From Thalassobaculum sp965228445 (lineage in GTDB: Bacteria; Pseudomonadota; Alphaproteobacteria; Thalassobaculales; Thalassobaculaceae), in assembly GCA_965228445.1 (NCBI GenBank), contig OZ245813.1, forward strand, positions 930,001 through 994,000: a stretch of DNA of 64,000 nt. The letters run 5' to 3'. Shown here piece by piece: positions 37,711 to 46,773 of this stretch (its first letter is position 1; the number at the start of each line of letters is the position of its first letter). The notes beneath the pieces were generated by a model. That model was not told the origin of the DNA. It saw nothing but the letters and a program-made list of their open reading frames with translations, and ran no database searches. Made by a program: the position numbers and the translations under genes.

Positions 37711-38961
37711 ATGACAAGCTTGCCCCAAACCCACGTCGCCGACCTTCCGGTCACCCTCTCGATGGTCGAAGACGCCGCCCGGCTGCTGGACGGCGCCGTT
37801 CTGCGCACGCCGCTGATCGAGGCGCCGATCCTTAGCGCCACCCTGGGCTGCACCCTCTCGCTGAAGCTGGAGAACCTGCAGCACACCAGCGCCTTCAAGG
37901 TGCGCGGCGCCTTCGTGAAGCTCCACGGGCTGACCGAGACGGAGCGCCGGCGCGGCGTGGTCGCCATGTCGGCCGGGAACCACGCCCAGGGCGTCGCCTA
38001 TCACGCCGCCCGGCTCGGTATTCCCGCGACCATCGTGATGCCGGCCACCACGCCGTTCTCCAAGGTCGAGCGGACCCGCGCCCACGGCGCCCGGATCGTG
38101 CTGGAGGGCCGCAGTTTCGCCGACTGCGCCGCCCGCACCCAGGCGCTGATCGACGCCGAGGGCCTGATCCCCGTCCACCCGTTCGACGACCCGGACATCA
38201 TCCGCGGCCAGGGCACAATCGGCCTGGAGATCGATGACGATGCCGGGCACCTGGACAGCGTCATCGTGCCGATCGGCGGCGGCGGCATGATGGCGGGCAT
38301 GGCGGTCGCCCTGAAGGCCCGGCGCCCCGACATCCGGATGATCGGCGTGCAGGTCGAGAGCTTCCCGTCGATGTACGACGCGGTGAAGGGCCTGCCCAAC
38401 CGGGCCGGCGGCTCGACCCTGGCCGAGGGCATCGCCGTCAAGGAGCCCGGCATTCTGACCCGCCGGATCATCACCGACCTGGTCGACGACATCGTGCTGG
38501 TGCCGGAACAGGCGATCGAGCGGGCGGTTCAGCTGCTGGTCGAGCAGCAGCGGGTGGTCGCCGAGGGCGCGGGCGCCGCGGGCATCGCCGCCCTGCTGCA
38601 TGCGCCGGAGCGCTTCGCCAACCAGTCGGTGGCGACGGTCATCTGCGGCGGCAACATCGATTCCCGGCTGCTCTCCACCGTGCTGATGCGCGGGCTGGTG
38701 CACGACCGCCGCCTGATCCGCCTGCGGCTGGAGATCCACGACGAGCCCGGCATGCTGGCGACGGTGGCCGACACGATCGGCCGGACCGGCGGCAACATCG
38801 TTGAAGTGCTGCACCAGCGGATGTTCCAGGACACGCCGATCAAGAACGCCGACCTGGACGTGGTCGTGGAGACCCGGAACCCAGCCCATGTGGACGAGAT
38901 CCTGGACCGGTTCAAGGCGCTGGGCATCGAGGCCCGGCTGCTCAGCACCGAGGCCGGGTAA
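37711..38961 (+). CDS. ilvA: Threonine ammonia-lyase (threonine dehydratase) with ACT-like domain
   Basis: The 416-residue PLP enzyme converts threonine to 2-oxobutyrate. K63 in TSAFKVRGAF is the PLP lysine and VPIGGGGMMAGMAV is the phosphate-binding glycine loop (about 186-199). Residues about 335-416 form an ACT-like regulatory domain (LRLEIHDEPGMLATVADTIG). The single-ACT, roughly 400-residue form is shared by TdcB-like and short IlvA enzymes, so biosynthetic or catabolic use is open. The frame is open upstream, but ATG at 37711 gives the family N terminus. It is convergent with the flavin reductase gene. Confidence 0.88.
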   Translation: MTSLPQTHVADLPVTLSMVEDAARLLDGAVLRTPLIEAPILSATLGCTLSLKLENLQHTSAFKVRGAFVKLHGLTETERRRGVVAMSAGNHAQGVAYHAARLGIPATIVMPATTPFSKVERTRAHGARIVLEGRSFADCAARTQALIDAEGLIPVHPFDDPDIIRGQGTIGLEIDDDAGHLDSVIVPIGGGGMMAGMAVALKARRPDIRMIGVQVESFPSMYDAVKGLPNRAGGSTLAEGIAVKEPGILTRRIITDLVDDIVLVPEQAIERAVQLLVEQQRVVAEGAGAAGIAALLHAPERFANQSVATVICGGNIDSRLLSTVLMRGLVHDRRLIRLRLEIHDEPGMLATVADTIGRTGGNIVEVLHQRMFQDTPIKNADLDVVVETRNPAHVDEILDRFKALGIEARLLSTEAG

Positions 38962-38969
38962 GCCGCGCC

Positions 38970-39458
38970 TCAGCAGAGCTTGCGGTAGGCCCCGCGCCAG
39001 TAGATCAGGGGCTCGTCGTCCGACAGCACCGCCAGCCGCCGCACCCGGCCGACCAGGATCACGTGGTCGCCGCCGTCGTGGCGCGCGTGCACGGTGCAGT
39101 CCAGTGCGGCCAGGGCATCTGCGAGGATCGGCGCGCCGGTCGACCAGCCGGCCAGCCCGTAGCCGTCGAACCGGGCGGCGAGCGGGTCGGCGAAACGGTT
39201 GGACACGGCCTCCTGCTCGGCCCGCAGGATGTTCACCGCGAACCCCTCCGCCGACTGGAAGGCCGGCAGGCTGCCCGCTTCCAGGTCGAGGCAGAACAGC
39301 ACCAGCGGCGGGTCGAGGGAGACCGAGGTGAAGCTGTTCACGGTCAGCCCGACCGGCTCGCCGTCGGACGCCCGGGTGGTCACCACGGTCACGCCCGTCG
39401 CGTAGCGTCCTAGGACAGCCCGGAAATCTCCGGGCGACACATCGGCTGGGGCGGTCAT
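38970..39458 (-). CDS. Flavin reductase-like domain protein
   Basis: The 162-residue protein has the FMN-binding split-barrel of the flavin reductase family: FRAVLGRYATGVTVVTTRA, GLTVNSFTSVSLDPPLVLFCLD and GGDHVILVGRV. Members reduce free FMN or FAD with NAD(P)H and often serve two-component monooxygenases. No oxygenase partner is in the window. The ATG is preceded by CGCGAGGTTCCGA. It ends 8 bp from the threonine dehydratase stop and is divergent from motA. Confidence 0.87.
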   Translation of the reverse strand: MTAPADVSPGDFRAVLGRYATGVTVVTTRASDGEPVGLTVNSFTSVSLDPPLVLFCLDLEAGSLPAFQSAEGFAVNILRAEQEAVSNRFADPLAARFDGYGLAGWSTGAPILADALAALDCTVHARHDGGDHVILVGRVRRLAVLSDDEPLIYWRGAYRKLC

Positions 39459-39625
39459 TCGGAACCTCGCGTAACGGCGGAGCCACGCTACATAGCGCGC
39501 GCGACAGCCTGTTTCAAACTGCCGTGCGGTGAAAGGCTCGCGATTGCGCGCAATACCGGGTATCCTGGTTCATCGCGCCGGAACCGGTGCATGGCAAAGC
39601 GGCAGAATCGCGAGCGGGGCCAAGG

Positions 39626-40486
39626 ATGTTCATTATCGTCGGATGGTTGGTCGTCATCGTCTGTGTGATCGGCGGTTACATGGCGATGGGCGGAAAGCTG
39701 GCGCCGTTGTGGCAGCCGTTCGAGCTCGTGATCATCGGCGGCGCCGGCGTCGGCGCCTTCATCGTCGCCAACCCCAAGCACATCCTGGCGAAGGCCGGCT
39801 ACGGCTTCAAATCGGCGCTCAAGGGTCCGAAATACAGCAAGGACGATTACCTGGAGCTGCTCTCCCTGCTCTACGCCATCTTCAAGCTGGCGAAGACCAA
39901 GGGCATGCTGGCGATCGAATCGCATATCGAAAGACCGGAGGAGAGTTCGCTCTTCCAGGCCTTTCCGAAGTTCTCCGGCGACCACCATGCCATGGAGTTC
40001 CTGTGCGACTACCTGCGCATGATGACCCTGGGCACCGACAACCCGCATGAGCTGGCCGACCTGCTGGACGAGGAACTGGAGACCCACCACGCCGAGGACG
40101 CCTCGGTGCAGACCGCCTACCAGACCATGGGCGACGGCTTCCCCGCGCTCGGGATCGTCGCCGCCGTGCTCGGCATCATCAAGACCATGGGCTCGATCAC
40201 CGAGCCGCCGGAAGTGCTCGGCAAGCTGATCGGCGGCGCCCTGGTCGGAACCTTCCTCGGCATTCTCCTGGCCTACGGTTTCGTCAGCCCGCTGGCGGCC
40301 TCCATGGGCGCCACATTCGCGGCGGATTCCAAGTATATGGGATGTATCCGGGCCGGGCTGCTGGCCCATGTGTCCGGTTACGCTCCGGCTGTCTCCGTGG
40401 AGTTCGCGCGCAAGACGCTGCTGTCCAAGGACCGGCCGTCGTTCTTCGAGGTGGAAGAAGCCGTTGCCGCCCTGCCCCCGGTCTAG
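39626..40486 (+). CDS. motA: Flagellar motor stator protein MotA
   Basis: The 286-residue inner-membrane protein has four predicted helices and family regions FIIVGWLVVIVCVIGGYMAM, GGAGVGAFIVANP, TMGDGFPALGIVAAVLGIIK and GGALVGTFLGILLAYGFV. MotA forms the stator ring around MotB that couples ion flow to flagellar rotation. The cytoplasmic loop (about 70-150) carries the charged residues that contact FliG. The start MFIIVGWL matches the family; an upstream in-frame ATG would add 13 unlikely residues. It is 102 bp ahead of motB, and no other flagellar gene is near. Confidence 0.95.
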   Translation: MFIIVGWLVVIVCVIGGYMAMGGKLAPLWQPFELVIIGGAGVGAFIVANPKHILAKAGYGFKSALKGPKYSKDDYLELLSLLYAIFKLAKTKGMLAIESHIERPEESSLFQAFPKFSGDHHAMEFLCDYLRMMTLGTDNPHELADLLDEELETHHAEDASVQTAYQTMGDGFPALGIVAAVLGIIKTMGSITEPPEVLGKLIGGALVGTFLGILLAYGFVSPLAASMGATFAADSKYMGCIRAGLLAHVSGYAPAVSVEFARKTLLSKDRPSFFEVEEAVAALPPV

Positions 40487-40588
40487 TCGGAGCCCGTACG
40501 CGGCGCCCAGCCTGGGGGTTGACGCAGCCGGTTTCGGCACCGACTTTGCAAGAGCGTAGCCACTGGTCACGGTTAGGGGACGCGAACG

Positions 40589-41728
40589 GTGGACAACCAC
40601 GCCACAATCGTCATCAAGAAGGTCAAGAAAGGCGGCCATGGCGGGCACCATGGCGGCGCCTGGAAGGTGGCGTATGCCGACTTCGTGACCGCGATGATGG
40701 CCTTCTTCCTGCTGCTCTGGTTGCTCAACGCGACCACCGAGGAGCAGAAGATGGGTATCTCCAACTATTTTGACCCGACGGCCATCAGCCGTTCGACCCG
40801 CTCCGGCTCTGGCGGCGTGCTCGGCGGCACCTCCATCACCGTTCCCGGCGCGCTGAAATCCGCCTCCTCCCCGCCGATGATCTCGACGCCGCAGGTCGCC
40901 CGCCCGCAGGCCGAGCGCACCGAATCCCTCGATCCCGATTCAGACGATCCGGAGAACATCGAATCCCGGCTCGGCTCCCGCGAGGACGAGGAAGGCACGG
41001 TGAACCAGGAGGTCATGGAGCAGATGCTGCGCGAGCGCGAGCAGCAGCAGTTCGAGGAGGCCGAGGCGGCGCTGAAGGAGGCGATCGAACAGACCCCCGA
41101 ACTGTCCGAGGCCGGCGAGTCCCTGAAGATCGACGCGGTGCCGGAGGGCCTGCGCATCCAGCTCATCGATCAGGAGCGGATCGCCCTGTTCCCGAACGGC
41201 AGCGCCGCCATGTACGACCAGACCCGGGCGCTGCTGCAGAAGGTGGCCGAGGTCATCAAGAAGATGCCGAACAACATCGAGATCTCGGGGCACACGGACA
41301 GCTCGCAGTTCGCCCCCGGCTCGACCTACACCAACTGGGAGCTCTCCTCCGACCGGGCCAACGCGTCGCGCCGGGTGCTGGAGGACAACGGCATCCCCAG
41401 CAGCCGGATCGAGAAGGTCGCCGGGCGCGCCGACCGCGAGCCGCTGGTGGAGAACCCGGCAGATCCGACCAACCGCCGGATCAGCATCGTGCTGAAGAAC
41501 CTGACGCCGGAACAGGCGCAGAACCTGAACCTGCTCGATCCGTCGGTCGCCGGCTCCACGCCGGGCGTGACCGTCGGCGGCACGCCCGCCGGCGCGCCGG
41601 GCGGCCGGGCCAACGACGACGGCGCGCCTCCGGGCACGCTCCCGACGGCACCGCCGGCCGCCTCGAACGACGCCGGCGGTCCGGTCCTGAACGATACCGG
41701 GGCACCGGCCCCACGGGTGGGAGGCTGA
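40589..41728 (+). CDS. motB: Flagellar motor stator protein MotB
   Basis: The 379-residue protein has a short basic N terminus, one membrane helix (about 29-48) with the ion-carrying Asp31 in YADFVTAMMAFF, a long acidic linker (about 105-180) and an OmpA-like peptidoglycan-binding domain (about 190-305; EISGHTDSS, LSSDRANASRR and NRRISIVL). A Pro/Gly/Ala-rich tail of about 65 residues follows. MotB anchors the stator to the cell wall. The GTG start follows TAGGGGA. The helix sequence is of the proton-driven type. The extended tail is longer than in most MotB proteins. Confidence 0.95.
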   Translation: MDNHATIVIKKVKKGGHGGHHGGAWKVAYADFVTAMMAFFLLLWLLNATTEEQKMGISNYFDPTAISRSTRSGSGGVLGGTSITVPGALKSASSPPMISTPQVARPQAERTESLDPDSDDPENIESRLGSREDEEGTVNQEVMEQMLREREQQQFEEAEAALKEAIEQTPELSEAGESLKIDAVPEGLRIQLIDQERIALFPNGSAAMYDQTRALLQKVAEVIKKMPNNIEISGHTDSSQFAPGSTYTNWELSSDRANASRRVLEDNGIPSSRIEKVAGRADREPLVENPADPTNRRISIVLKNLTPEQAQNLNLLDPSVAGSTPGVTVGGTPAGAPGGRANDDGAPPGTLPTAPPAASNDAGGPVLNDTGAPAPRVGG

Positions 41729-41737
41729 TCACCCCGC

Positions 41738-42472
41738 ATGCATGACGCCACGCTCGCACCGCCGCTGACGTTCTTCCATACGCTGCCGATGCCGTGCCCC
41801 TATCTGCCGGGCCGGCAGGAACGCCGCCTGGTCTGCGACCTCTCCACCCGACGCGGCCGCCACGCCCACGACACCCTGGCCCGCGCCGGCTTCCGCCGGA
41901 CCCAGCACCTCGCCTATCGGCCCGCCTGCGAAGGCTGCCGGGCCTGCGTGCCGGTCCGCATCCGGGTGGCCGACTTCCACTGGAGCAAGGGCCAGCGGCG
42001 CATCCTGCGGGCCAATGCGGACCTGACCGGCGAAGTGGTCCCGAACGAGGCGACCCGCGAGCAGTTCGACCTGTTCTCGCGCTACCAGTCCGGCCGCCAC
42101 GGCGACGGCGAGATGGCGCTGATGGACGAGGCCGACTACGCCGCCATGGTGGAGCGCTCGCCAATCGAGTCGTCGCTGATCGAATACCGCGACCCGCGCG
42201 GCGTGCTGTGGGGCACGATCCTGATCGACCACCAGGACGACGGATTGTCGGCGGTCTACAGCTTCTTCGAGCCCGGCGCGCCGAAGCGGGCGCTCGGCCG
42301 GTTCATGGTGCTCGACGCGGTCCGCCGCTCCGCCGCCGCCGGGCTGCCCTATGTCTATCTGGGCTACTGGATCGAGGGCTGCCGGAAGATGTCGTACAAG
42401 ACGATGTACCGCCCGGTCGAACTGCTCGGCCCGGACGGCTGGCAGACCTATACGGCGCCTGAGGACGAGTAA
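41738..42472 (+). CDS. bpt: Aspartate/glutamate leucyltransferase (Bpt)
   Basis: The 244-residue protein belongs to the ATE1/Bpt family. It has an N-terminal cysteine-containing domain (PCPYLPGRQERRLVCDL and YRPACEGCRACVPVRI) and a GNAT-like C-terminal domain (FSRYQSGRHGDGEM, SFFEPGAPKRALGRFMVLD, YLGYWIEGCRKMSYK). Bpt adds leucine from Leu-tRNA to proteins with N-terminal Asp or Glu, marking them for ClpS/ClpAP degradation. It begins 9 bp after the motB stop. A repeat region separates its 3' end from parC. Confidence 0.94.
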   Translation: MHDATLAPPLTFFHTLPMPCPYLPGRQERRLVCDLSTRRGRHAHDTLARAGFRRTQHLAYRPACEGCRACVPVRIRVADFHWSKGQRRILRANADLTGEVVPNEATREQFDLFSRYQSGRHGDGEMALMDEADYAAMVERSPIESSLIEYRDPRGVLWGTILIDHQDDGLSAVYSFFEPGAPKRALGRFMVLDAVRRSAAAGLPYVYLGYWIEGCRKMSYKTMYRPVELLGPDGWQTYTAPEDE

Positions 42473-42497
42473 CCCCGTCCGCGCCGCACTCCCTCTC

Positions 42498-42603
42498 TGA
42501 CCTCGCCCTGAGCAGCCCCGGATCTATTCCGGGGCGTGTCGAAGGGTGGTGGGCAATCCCTGCCCTTCGACACGTCGCTCCGCTCCTGCTCAGGGCGAGG
42601 TCA
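42498..42603. repeat. Palindromic repeat, CTGCTCAGGG/CCTTCGACACG type
   Basis: TGACCTCGCCCTGAGCAG (42498-42515) is the exact reverse complement of CTGCTCAGGGCGAGGTCA (42586-42603). CGTGTCGAAGGG (42535-42546) mirrors CCCTTCGACACG (42563-42574). Between the two left arms lies a small CCCCGGA...TCCGGGG hairpin. The same arms occur at 14539-14703 and 59234-59290. The element could fold as a long stem and act as a terminator between bpt and the convergent parC gene. Confidence 0.85.
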
Positions 42604-42629
42604 GGGTGTGGGTTTGTTTCTCCAGAACC

Positions 42630-42737
42630 GTCATCCCGGCGAGCCCCGGACCTGATCCGGGGGTCGGCCGGGACCCAGCCGCCCTCGCCGGGGTCCTGGG
42701 AAGTCTCCGGATCAAAACCGGAGCCTCCCGGGATGAC
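42630..42737. repeat. Palindromic repeat, GTCATCCCGG type
   Basis: GTCATCCCGG (42630-42639) is mirrored by CCGGGATGAC (42728-42737), with internal hairpin-forming stretches such as CCGGACCTGATCCGG and CTCCGGATCAAAACCGGAG. A related module (GTCTTCCCGG...CCGGGAAGAC) lies at 59092-59204 next to the same partner repeat. It ends 12 bp from the parC stop. Confidence 0.75.
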
Positions 42738-42748
42738 GAGGAGTGGGT

Positions 42749-45004
42749 TTACGTAAACCGCGGCGGGCGGGGGAAGCCGGTCGGCGGCATCTTGCCGGCG
42801 CCGGCGCGCTTGCCGCGCCAGGCGGTCAGGTCGGTCTCCGTGCGCCGGCGGCCGCCCTGCAGCGACCAGGACAGACCGTCTTCCGCCCTGAACACCGTCA
42901 CGTCGGCCAGGGTGCCGCCGGACTTGTACTTCTGCAGGATCACGCCCTTGCCCCGGCCCATCTCCGGCAGGTCGGCGACGTCGAAGACCAGCAGCTTGCG
43001 GTTGGTGCCGACCACCGCAACGGTGTCGCCGGTGACCGCGATGCAGACGCGCGCCTTCGATTTGGCGTCGGTGCCCAGCACCTGCTTGCCGGCCCGGGTC
43101 TGGGCCAGCACGTCGTCGGACGGCACGATGAAGCCGCGTCCTTCCGTCGAGGCGACCAGCAGCTTCTCGCCGGGCCGGTGCGGGAAGATCGTGACGATGT
43201 CCTCGTCGTTGGCCAGGTCGATCATCAGGCGGATCGGCTCGCCATGGCCGCGGCCCGACGGCAGCTTGTCGCCGCCGATCGTGTAGAAGCGGCCGTCGGT
43301 GGCGAAGACCAGGATCTTGTCCGTGGTCTCCGCATGGACGCGGAACCGCTCGCCGTCGCCCTCCTTGTACTTCACCTCCTGGTCCGGGCCGATATGGCCG
43401 CGCAGCGCCCGGATCCAGCCCTTCTCGGAGCAGATCACGGTGATCGGCTCGCGCTCGACCATGGCCTCGGTCGGAATGATCACCGCGCTGGGGGCCGAGC
43501 CGATCTCGGTGCGGCGGCGGCCGATCTCGGTGGACTTGCCGAACTCGCGGCGGATGTCGCCGATCTGCTGGCCCACGACCTTCCAGCGCCGCTCCTCGTC
43601 GCCGAGCAGATCGGTGAGGTCGTCGCGCTCGGCTGAGAGCTGCTCGTGCTCCTTGCGCAGCTCAATCTCCTCCAGCTTGCGCAGGGACCGCAGGCGCATG
43701 TTGAGGATCGCCTCGGCCTGCACGTCGGTGAGCTCGAAGGTCCTCATCAGCTCGGCCTTCGGCTCGTCCTCCTCGCGGATGATCCGGATCACCTCGTCGA
43801 GGTTGAGGAAGGCGATCAGGTAGCCGCCGAGCACCTCCAGCCGGTGGGCGATCTTGGCCAGCCGGTGGTTGGTGCGCCGGATCAGCACCTCGTGGCGGTG
43901 GTCGAGGAACGCCTTCAGCGCCTCCGGCAGGCTCATCACCCGGGGGACGTTGTCCTTGTCGAGCACGTTCAGGTTCAGCGAGACCCGGCTCTCCAGGTCG
44001 GTCTGCTTGAACAGGCTCTCCATCAGCACGTCGGGATCGACGTTGCGGCTCTTCGGCTCCAGCACCAGGCGGATATCGGCGGCCGACTCGTCGCGGATGT
44101 CGCCCAGCAGGGTCAGCTTGCGGGCCTGCAGCAGCTCCGCCATGCGCTCGACCAGACGGGATTTCTGCACCTGATAGGGGATCTCGGTGACCACGACCTG
44201 CCAGGTGCCGTTCTTCAGCCGTTCGACCTCCCAGCGGGCCCGGACACGGAACGAGCCGCGCCCGGTGCGGTAGGCCTCGGTCACCGACTCCCGGGATTCC
44301 ACCAGGATGCCGCCGGTTGGGAAGTCCGGGCCGGAGACCTTCTCCACCAGGGTCTCGATCCGGGCGTCCGGGTGGCGGATCAGGTGCTGCAGTGCGTCGC
44401 AGAGCTCGTCCACATTGTGCGGCGGGATCGACGTCGCCATGCCGACCGCGATGCCCTGGGCGCCGTTGGCCAGCAGGTTCGGGAAGGCCGCCGGCAGGAC
44501 GACCGGCTCCTCGCCCTCGCCGTCATAGGTGGCGCGGAAGTCGACCGTGTCCTCGTCGATGCCTTCCAGCAGACGCTGGGCGACCTCGGTGAGCCGCGCC
44601 TCCGTGTAGCGCATGGCCGCCGCGTTATCGCCGTCCACGTTGCCGAAGTTCCCCTGGCCGTCGACCAGCGGGTAGCGCACGGCGAAGTCCTGGGCGAGGC
44701 GCACCATGGCGTCGTAGATCGCGGCGTCGCCATGGGGGTGGAACTTACCCATAACGTCGCCGACCACGCGGGCCGACTTCTTGAAAGCGCTGTCCGGGTC
44801 GAGCCTGAGCTGCCGCATGGCGAACAGCAGCCGCCGGTGCACCGGCTTCAGCCCGTCGCGCACGTCCGGCAGTGACCGTGCCATGATGGTCGACAGGGCA
44901 TAGGCCAGATAGCGCTCGCTCAGCGCATCGGCCAGCCAGGTGTCGCGGACGGTGCCGGGCTCGCTCGGGTGCGGCGGCGGCAGATCAGAAGATGTCGTGC
45001 TCAT
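42749..45004 (-). CDS. parC: DNA topoisomerase IV subunit A
   Basis: The 751-residue protein has the type IIA topoisomerase breakage-reunion domain, with the catalytic Tyr133 in AAAMRYTEARLTEVA, preceded by GKFHPHGDAAIYD and VDGQGNFGNVDGD. A C-terminal beta-propeller region (about 495-730) has repeats such as FATDGRFYTIGGDKLPSGRG. ParC with ParE decatenates replicated chromosomes. Length (GyrA is longer) and location next to recO favour ParC over GyrA. Its ATG overlaps the recO stop by four bases, so it is the last gene of the core cluster. Confidence 0.93.
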   Translation of the reverse strand: MSTTSSDLPPPHPSEPGTVRDTWLADALSERYLAYALSTIMARSLPDVRDGLKPVHRRLLFAMRQLRLDPDSAFKKSARVVGDVMGKFHPHGDAAIYDAMVRLAQDFAVRYPLVDGQGNFGNVDGDNAAAMRYTEARLTEVAQRLLEGIDEDTVDFRATYDGEGEEPVVLPAAFPNLLANGAQGIAVGMATSIPPHNVDELCDALQHLIRHPDARIETLVEKVSGPDFPTGGILVESRESVTEAYRTGRGSFRVRARWEVERLKNGTWQVVVTEIPYQVQKSRLVERMAELLQARKLTLLGDIRDESAADIRLVLEPKSRNVDPDVLMESLFKQTDLESRVSLNLNVLDKDNVPRVMSLPEALKAFLDHRHEVLIRRTNHRLAKIAHRLEVLGGYLIAFLNLDEVIRIIREEDEPKAELMRTFELTDVQAEAILNMRLRSLRKLEEIELRKEHEQLSAERDDLTDLLGDEERRWKVVGQQIGDIRREFGKSTEIGRRRTEIGSAPSAVIIPTEAMVEREPITVICSEKGWIRALRGHIGPDQEVKYKEGDGERFRVHAETTDKILVFATDGRFYTIGGDKLPSGRGHGEPIRLMIDLANDEDIVTIFPHRPGEKLLVASTEGRGFIVPSDDVLAQTRAGKQVLGTDAKSKARVCIAVTGDTVAVVGTNRKLLVFDVADLPEMGRGKGVILQKYKSGGTLADVTVFRAEDGLSWSLQGGRRRTETDLTAWRGKRAGAGKMPPTGFPRPPRFT

Positions 45005-45774
45005 GCGTTGGAACCTCCACCAGATACTGTAGCGCGCTCGGCAAACCGTTCAACGAATCGCGTCCGGGCCGGCGGTGGCTGCCGGCCGTGGGTTGCAAAT
45101 ACATGGCGCTCAAGGAAAAACCCGGACAGGGCCAGGCCGGCGAACAGATCGTCCGAGTCGCCGCCGCCGCGACTCCCCGGATTTCCGACAAGGAATCGGG
45201 GCAGCGTCAGCAGCTTGTCGCGGTACGGCTCCCCGGCCGCGAGCGACACCGCCCGGCCCGATCGCGGACTGACATAGGCGAGATCGTCATTGGCGCCGGT
45301 GGCGGCACAGGTGTCGAGGTCGAGCCCATAGCCGAGATCGGCCAGCAGCCCGATCTCCCAGCGCACATAGACCGCGATCCAGGCATCCCCCAGGCTGTCG
45401 TCCGCCATGACGTCCAACAGGGCGGAGAGCGCGTCGTAAAGGCGCGGATGGGGCTCGCGCTCCGGCAGGGCGGCATCGGCGACGGCGCAGACCGCCGACA
45501 GGCCGGACAGGCGCAGCGGGTCGTGCATCACCCCGGCGGCGTAACCGGTGTCCAGCTCGCAGGCCCAGGAGCCCAGATGCTCGGCCAGACGGGCCCGCCA
45601 TTCGGCGGTGACCCGGTTGCCGGGCTGGTACACGCCGCGTCCGCGCCCGCTGAACGCACCCCGCGCCAAGCCGGCATGGCGCCCGTGCTCGGCGGTCAGC
45701 AGGGTGACGATGGCCGAGCCCTCCCCATGCGGGCGAGCGGAGAGCACGATGCCGGTGTCGGTCCAGTCGATCAT
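45001..45774 (-). CDS. recO: DNA repair protein RecO
   Basis: The 257-residue protein starts MIDWTDTGIVLSARPHGEGSAIVTLLT, the OB-fold N terminus of RecO, followed by AGLARGAFSGRGRGVYQPGN and a helical C-terminal domain containing YVRWEIGLLADLGYGLDLDT. RecO works with RecF/RecR to load RecA on gapped DNA. It lies 96 bp after era, in the usual alphaproteobacterial order, and is translationally coupled to parC. Confidence 0.93.
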   Translation of the reverse strand: MIDWTDTGIVLSARPHGEGSAIVTLLTAEHGRHAGLARGAFSGRGRGVYQPGNRVTAEWRARLAEHLGSWACELDTGYAAGVMHDPLRLSGLSAVCAVADAALPEREPHPRLYDALSALLDVMADDSLGDAWIAVYVRWEIGLLADLGYGLDLDTCAATGANDDLAYVSPRSGRAVSLAAGEPYRDKLLTLPRFLVGNPGSRGGGDSDDLFAGLALSGFFLERHVFATHGRQPPPARTRFVERFAERATVSGGGSNA

Positions 45775-45870
45775 CGGGTCGGGTGGCCGTGGGCGGTGAC
45801 GACAACCGTCAGGATGACGGGGAGCGGGTGGACGATGGGACGCGGGTGAAGGACGGCAGACACCGCCGCC

Positions 45871-46773
45871 TCACACATCCCATTCCAGTCCCCATTCGCG
45901 CAGGTGCTGGCGGTCTTCCTGCCAGTTCTCCCGGACCTTCACGAACAGGAACAGGTGGACCCGGCGCTCCAGCATCTCCTCCAGCTCGGTGCGGGCCAGG
46001 GAGCCGATGTCCTTGATCTTCTGGCCGCCCTTGCCGAGCGCGATCTTCTTCTGGCTGTCGCGCTCCACGTACAAGGTCTGGTCGATCCGCACAGAGCCGT
46101 CGTCGCGTTCGGTCCACTGGTCGGTCTCGACCGTCGCCGAATACGGCAGCTCGTCATGCAGACGCAGGAAGACCTTCTCGCGGGTGATCTCGGCCGCCAT
46201 CAGCCGCATCGGCAGGTCGCTGAGCTCGTCCTCGGGATAGAGCCACGGTCCCGGCGCCATCTTGCCGGCCAGATAGCTGCGCAGATCGGCGCAGCCGCTG
46301 CCGTTCAGCGCGGAGATCATGAACACCTTCTCGAAGTCGAAGGCCTCGCTGAACTGAGCGGCAATCGGCAGCAGCTTCTCGCGCTTGATGTCGTCCACCT
46401 TGTTCAGGGCGAGCACCGCCTTGCGGCCGTTCTCCTTCAGCCCCTCGACGATCCGCATGGTGTCGTCGTCGAGGCCCTGGCGCGCGTCGGCGACGAGAAC
46501 CACCACATCGGCATCCCCTGCCCCGGCCCAGGCGGCATGCACCATCGCGCGGTCCAACCGCCGCTTCGGCTTGAAGATGCCCGGCGTGTCGACCAGCACG
46601 ATCTGGGTATCGCCCTCCAGGGCGATGCCGCGGATGCGGGTGCGGGTCGTCTGCACCTTGTGGGTGACGATCGAGACCTTGGCGCCCACGAGCTGGTTCA
46701 CCAGGGTCGATTTGCCGGCATTGGGCGCGCCCAGCAGGGCGACGAAACCGCAATGGGACTTGGGCGCGTTCAT
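45871..46773 (-). CDS. era: GTPase Era
   Basis: The 300-residue protein has G1 GAPNAGKST (about 15-23), G3 DTPGIF, G4 NKVD and a C-terminal KH domain (about 205-290, with IALGKGGQKIKDIG). Era binds the 3' end of 16S rRNA and assists 30S maturation. The frame stays open far upstream into rnc, but the ATG at 46773 gives the family N terminus and overlaps the rnc stop (ATGA), so rnc and era are co-translated. Confidence 0.97.
   Translation of the reverse strand: MNAPKSHCGFVALLGAPNAGKSTLVNQLVGAKVSIVTHKVQTTRTRIRGIALEGDTQIVLVDTPGIFKPKRRLDRAMVHAAWAGAGDADVVVLVADARQGLDDDTMRIVEGLKENGRKAVLALNKVDDIKREKLLPIAAQFSEAFDFEKVFMISALNGSGCADLRSYLAGKMAPGPWLYPEDELSDLPMRLMAAEITREKVFLRLHDELPYSATVETDQWTERDDGSVRIDQTLYVERDSQKKIALGKGGQKIKDIGSLARTELEEMLERRVHLFLFVKVRENWQEDRQHLREWGLEWDV

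Noticed and set aside
42498..42737. CRISPR array
   Set aside because: The repeats are inverted, few and not regularly spaced by unique spacers, and no cas gene is present.
42743..44875. Plus-strand open frames antisense to parC
   Set aside because: Translations are compositional shadows with no recognisable motif; parC carries the catalytic Tyr and all family regions.
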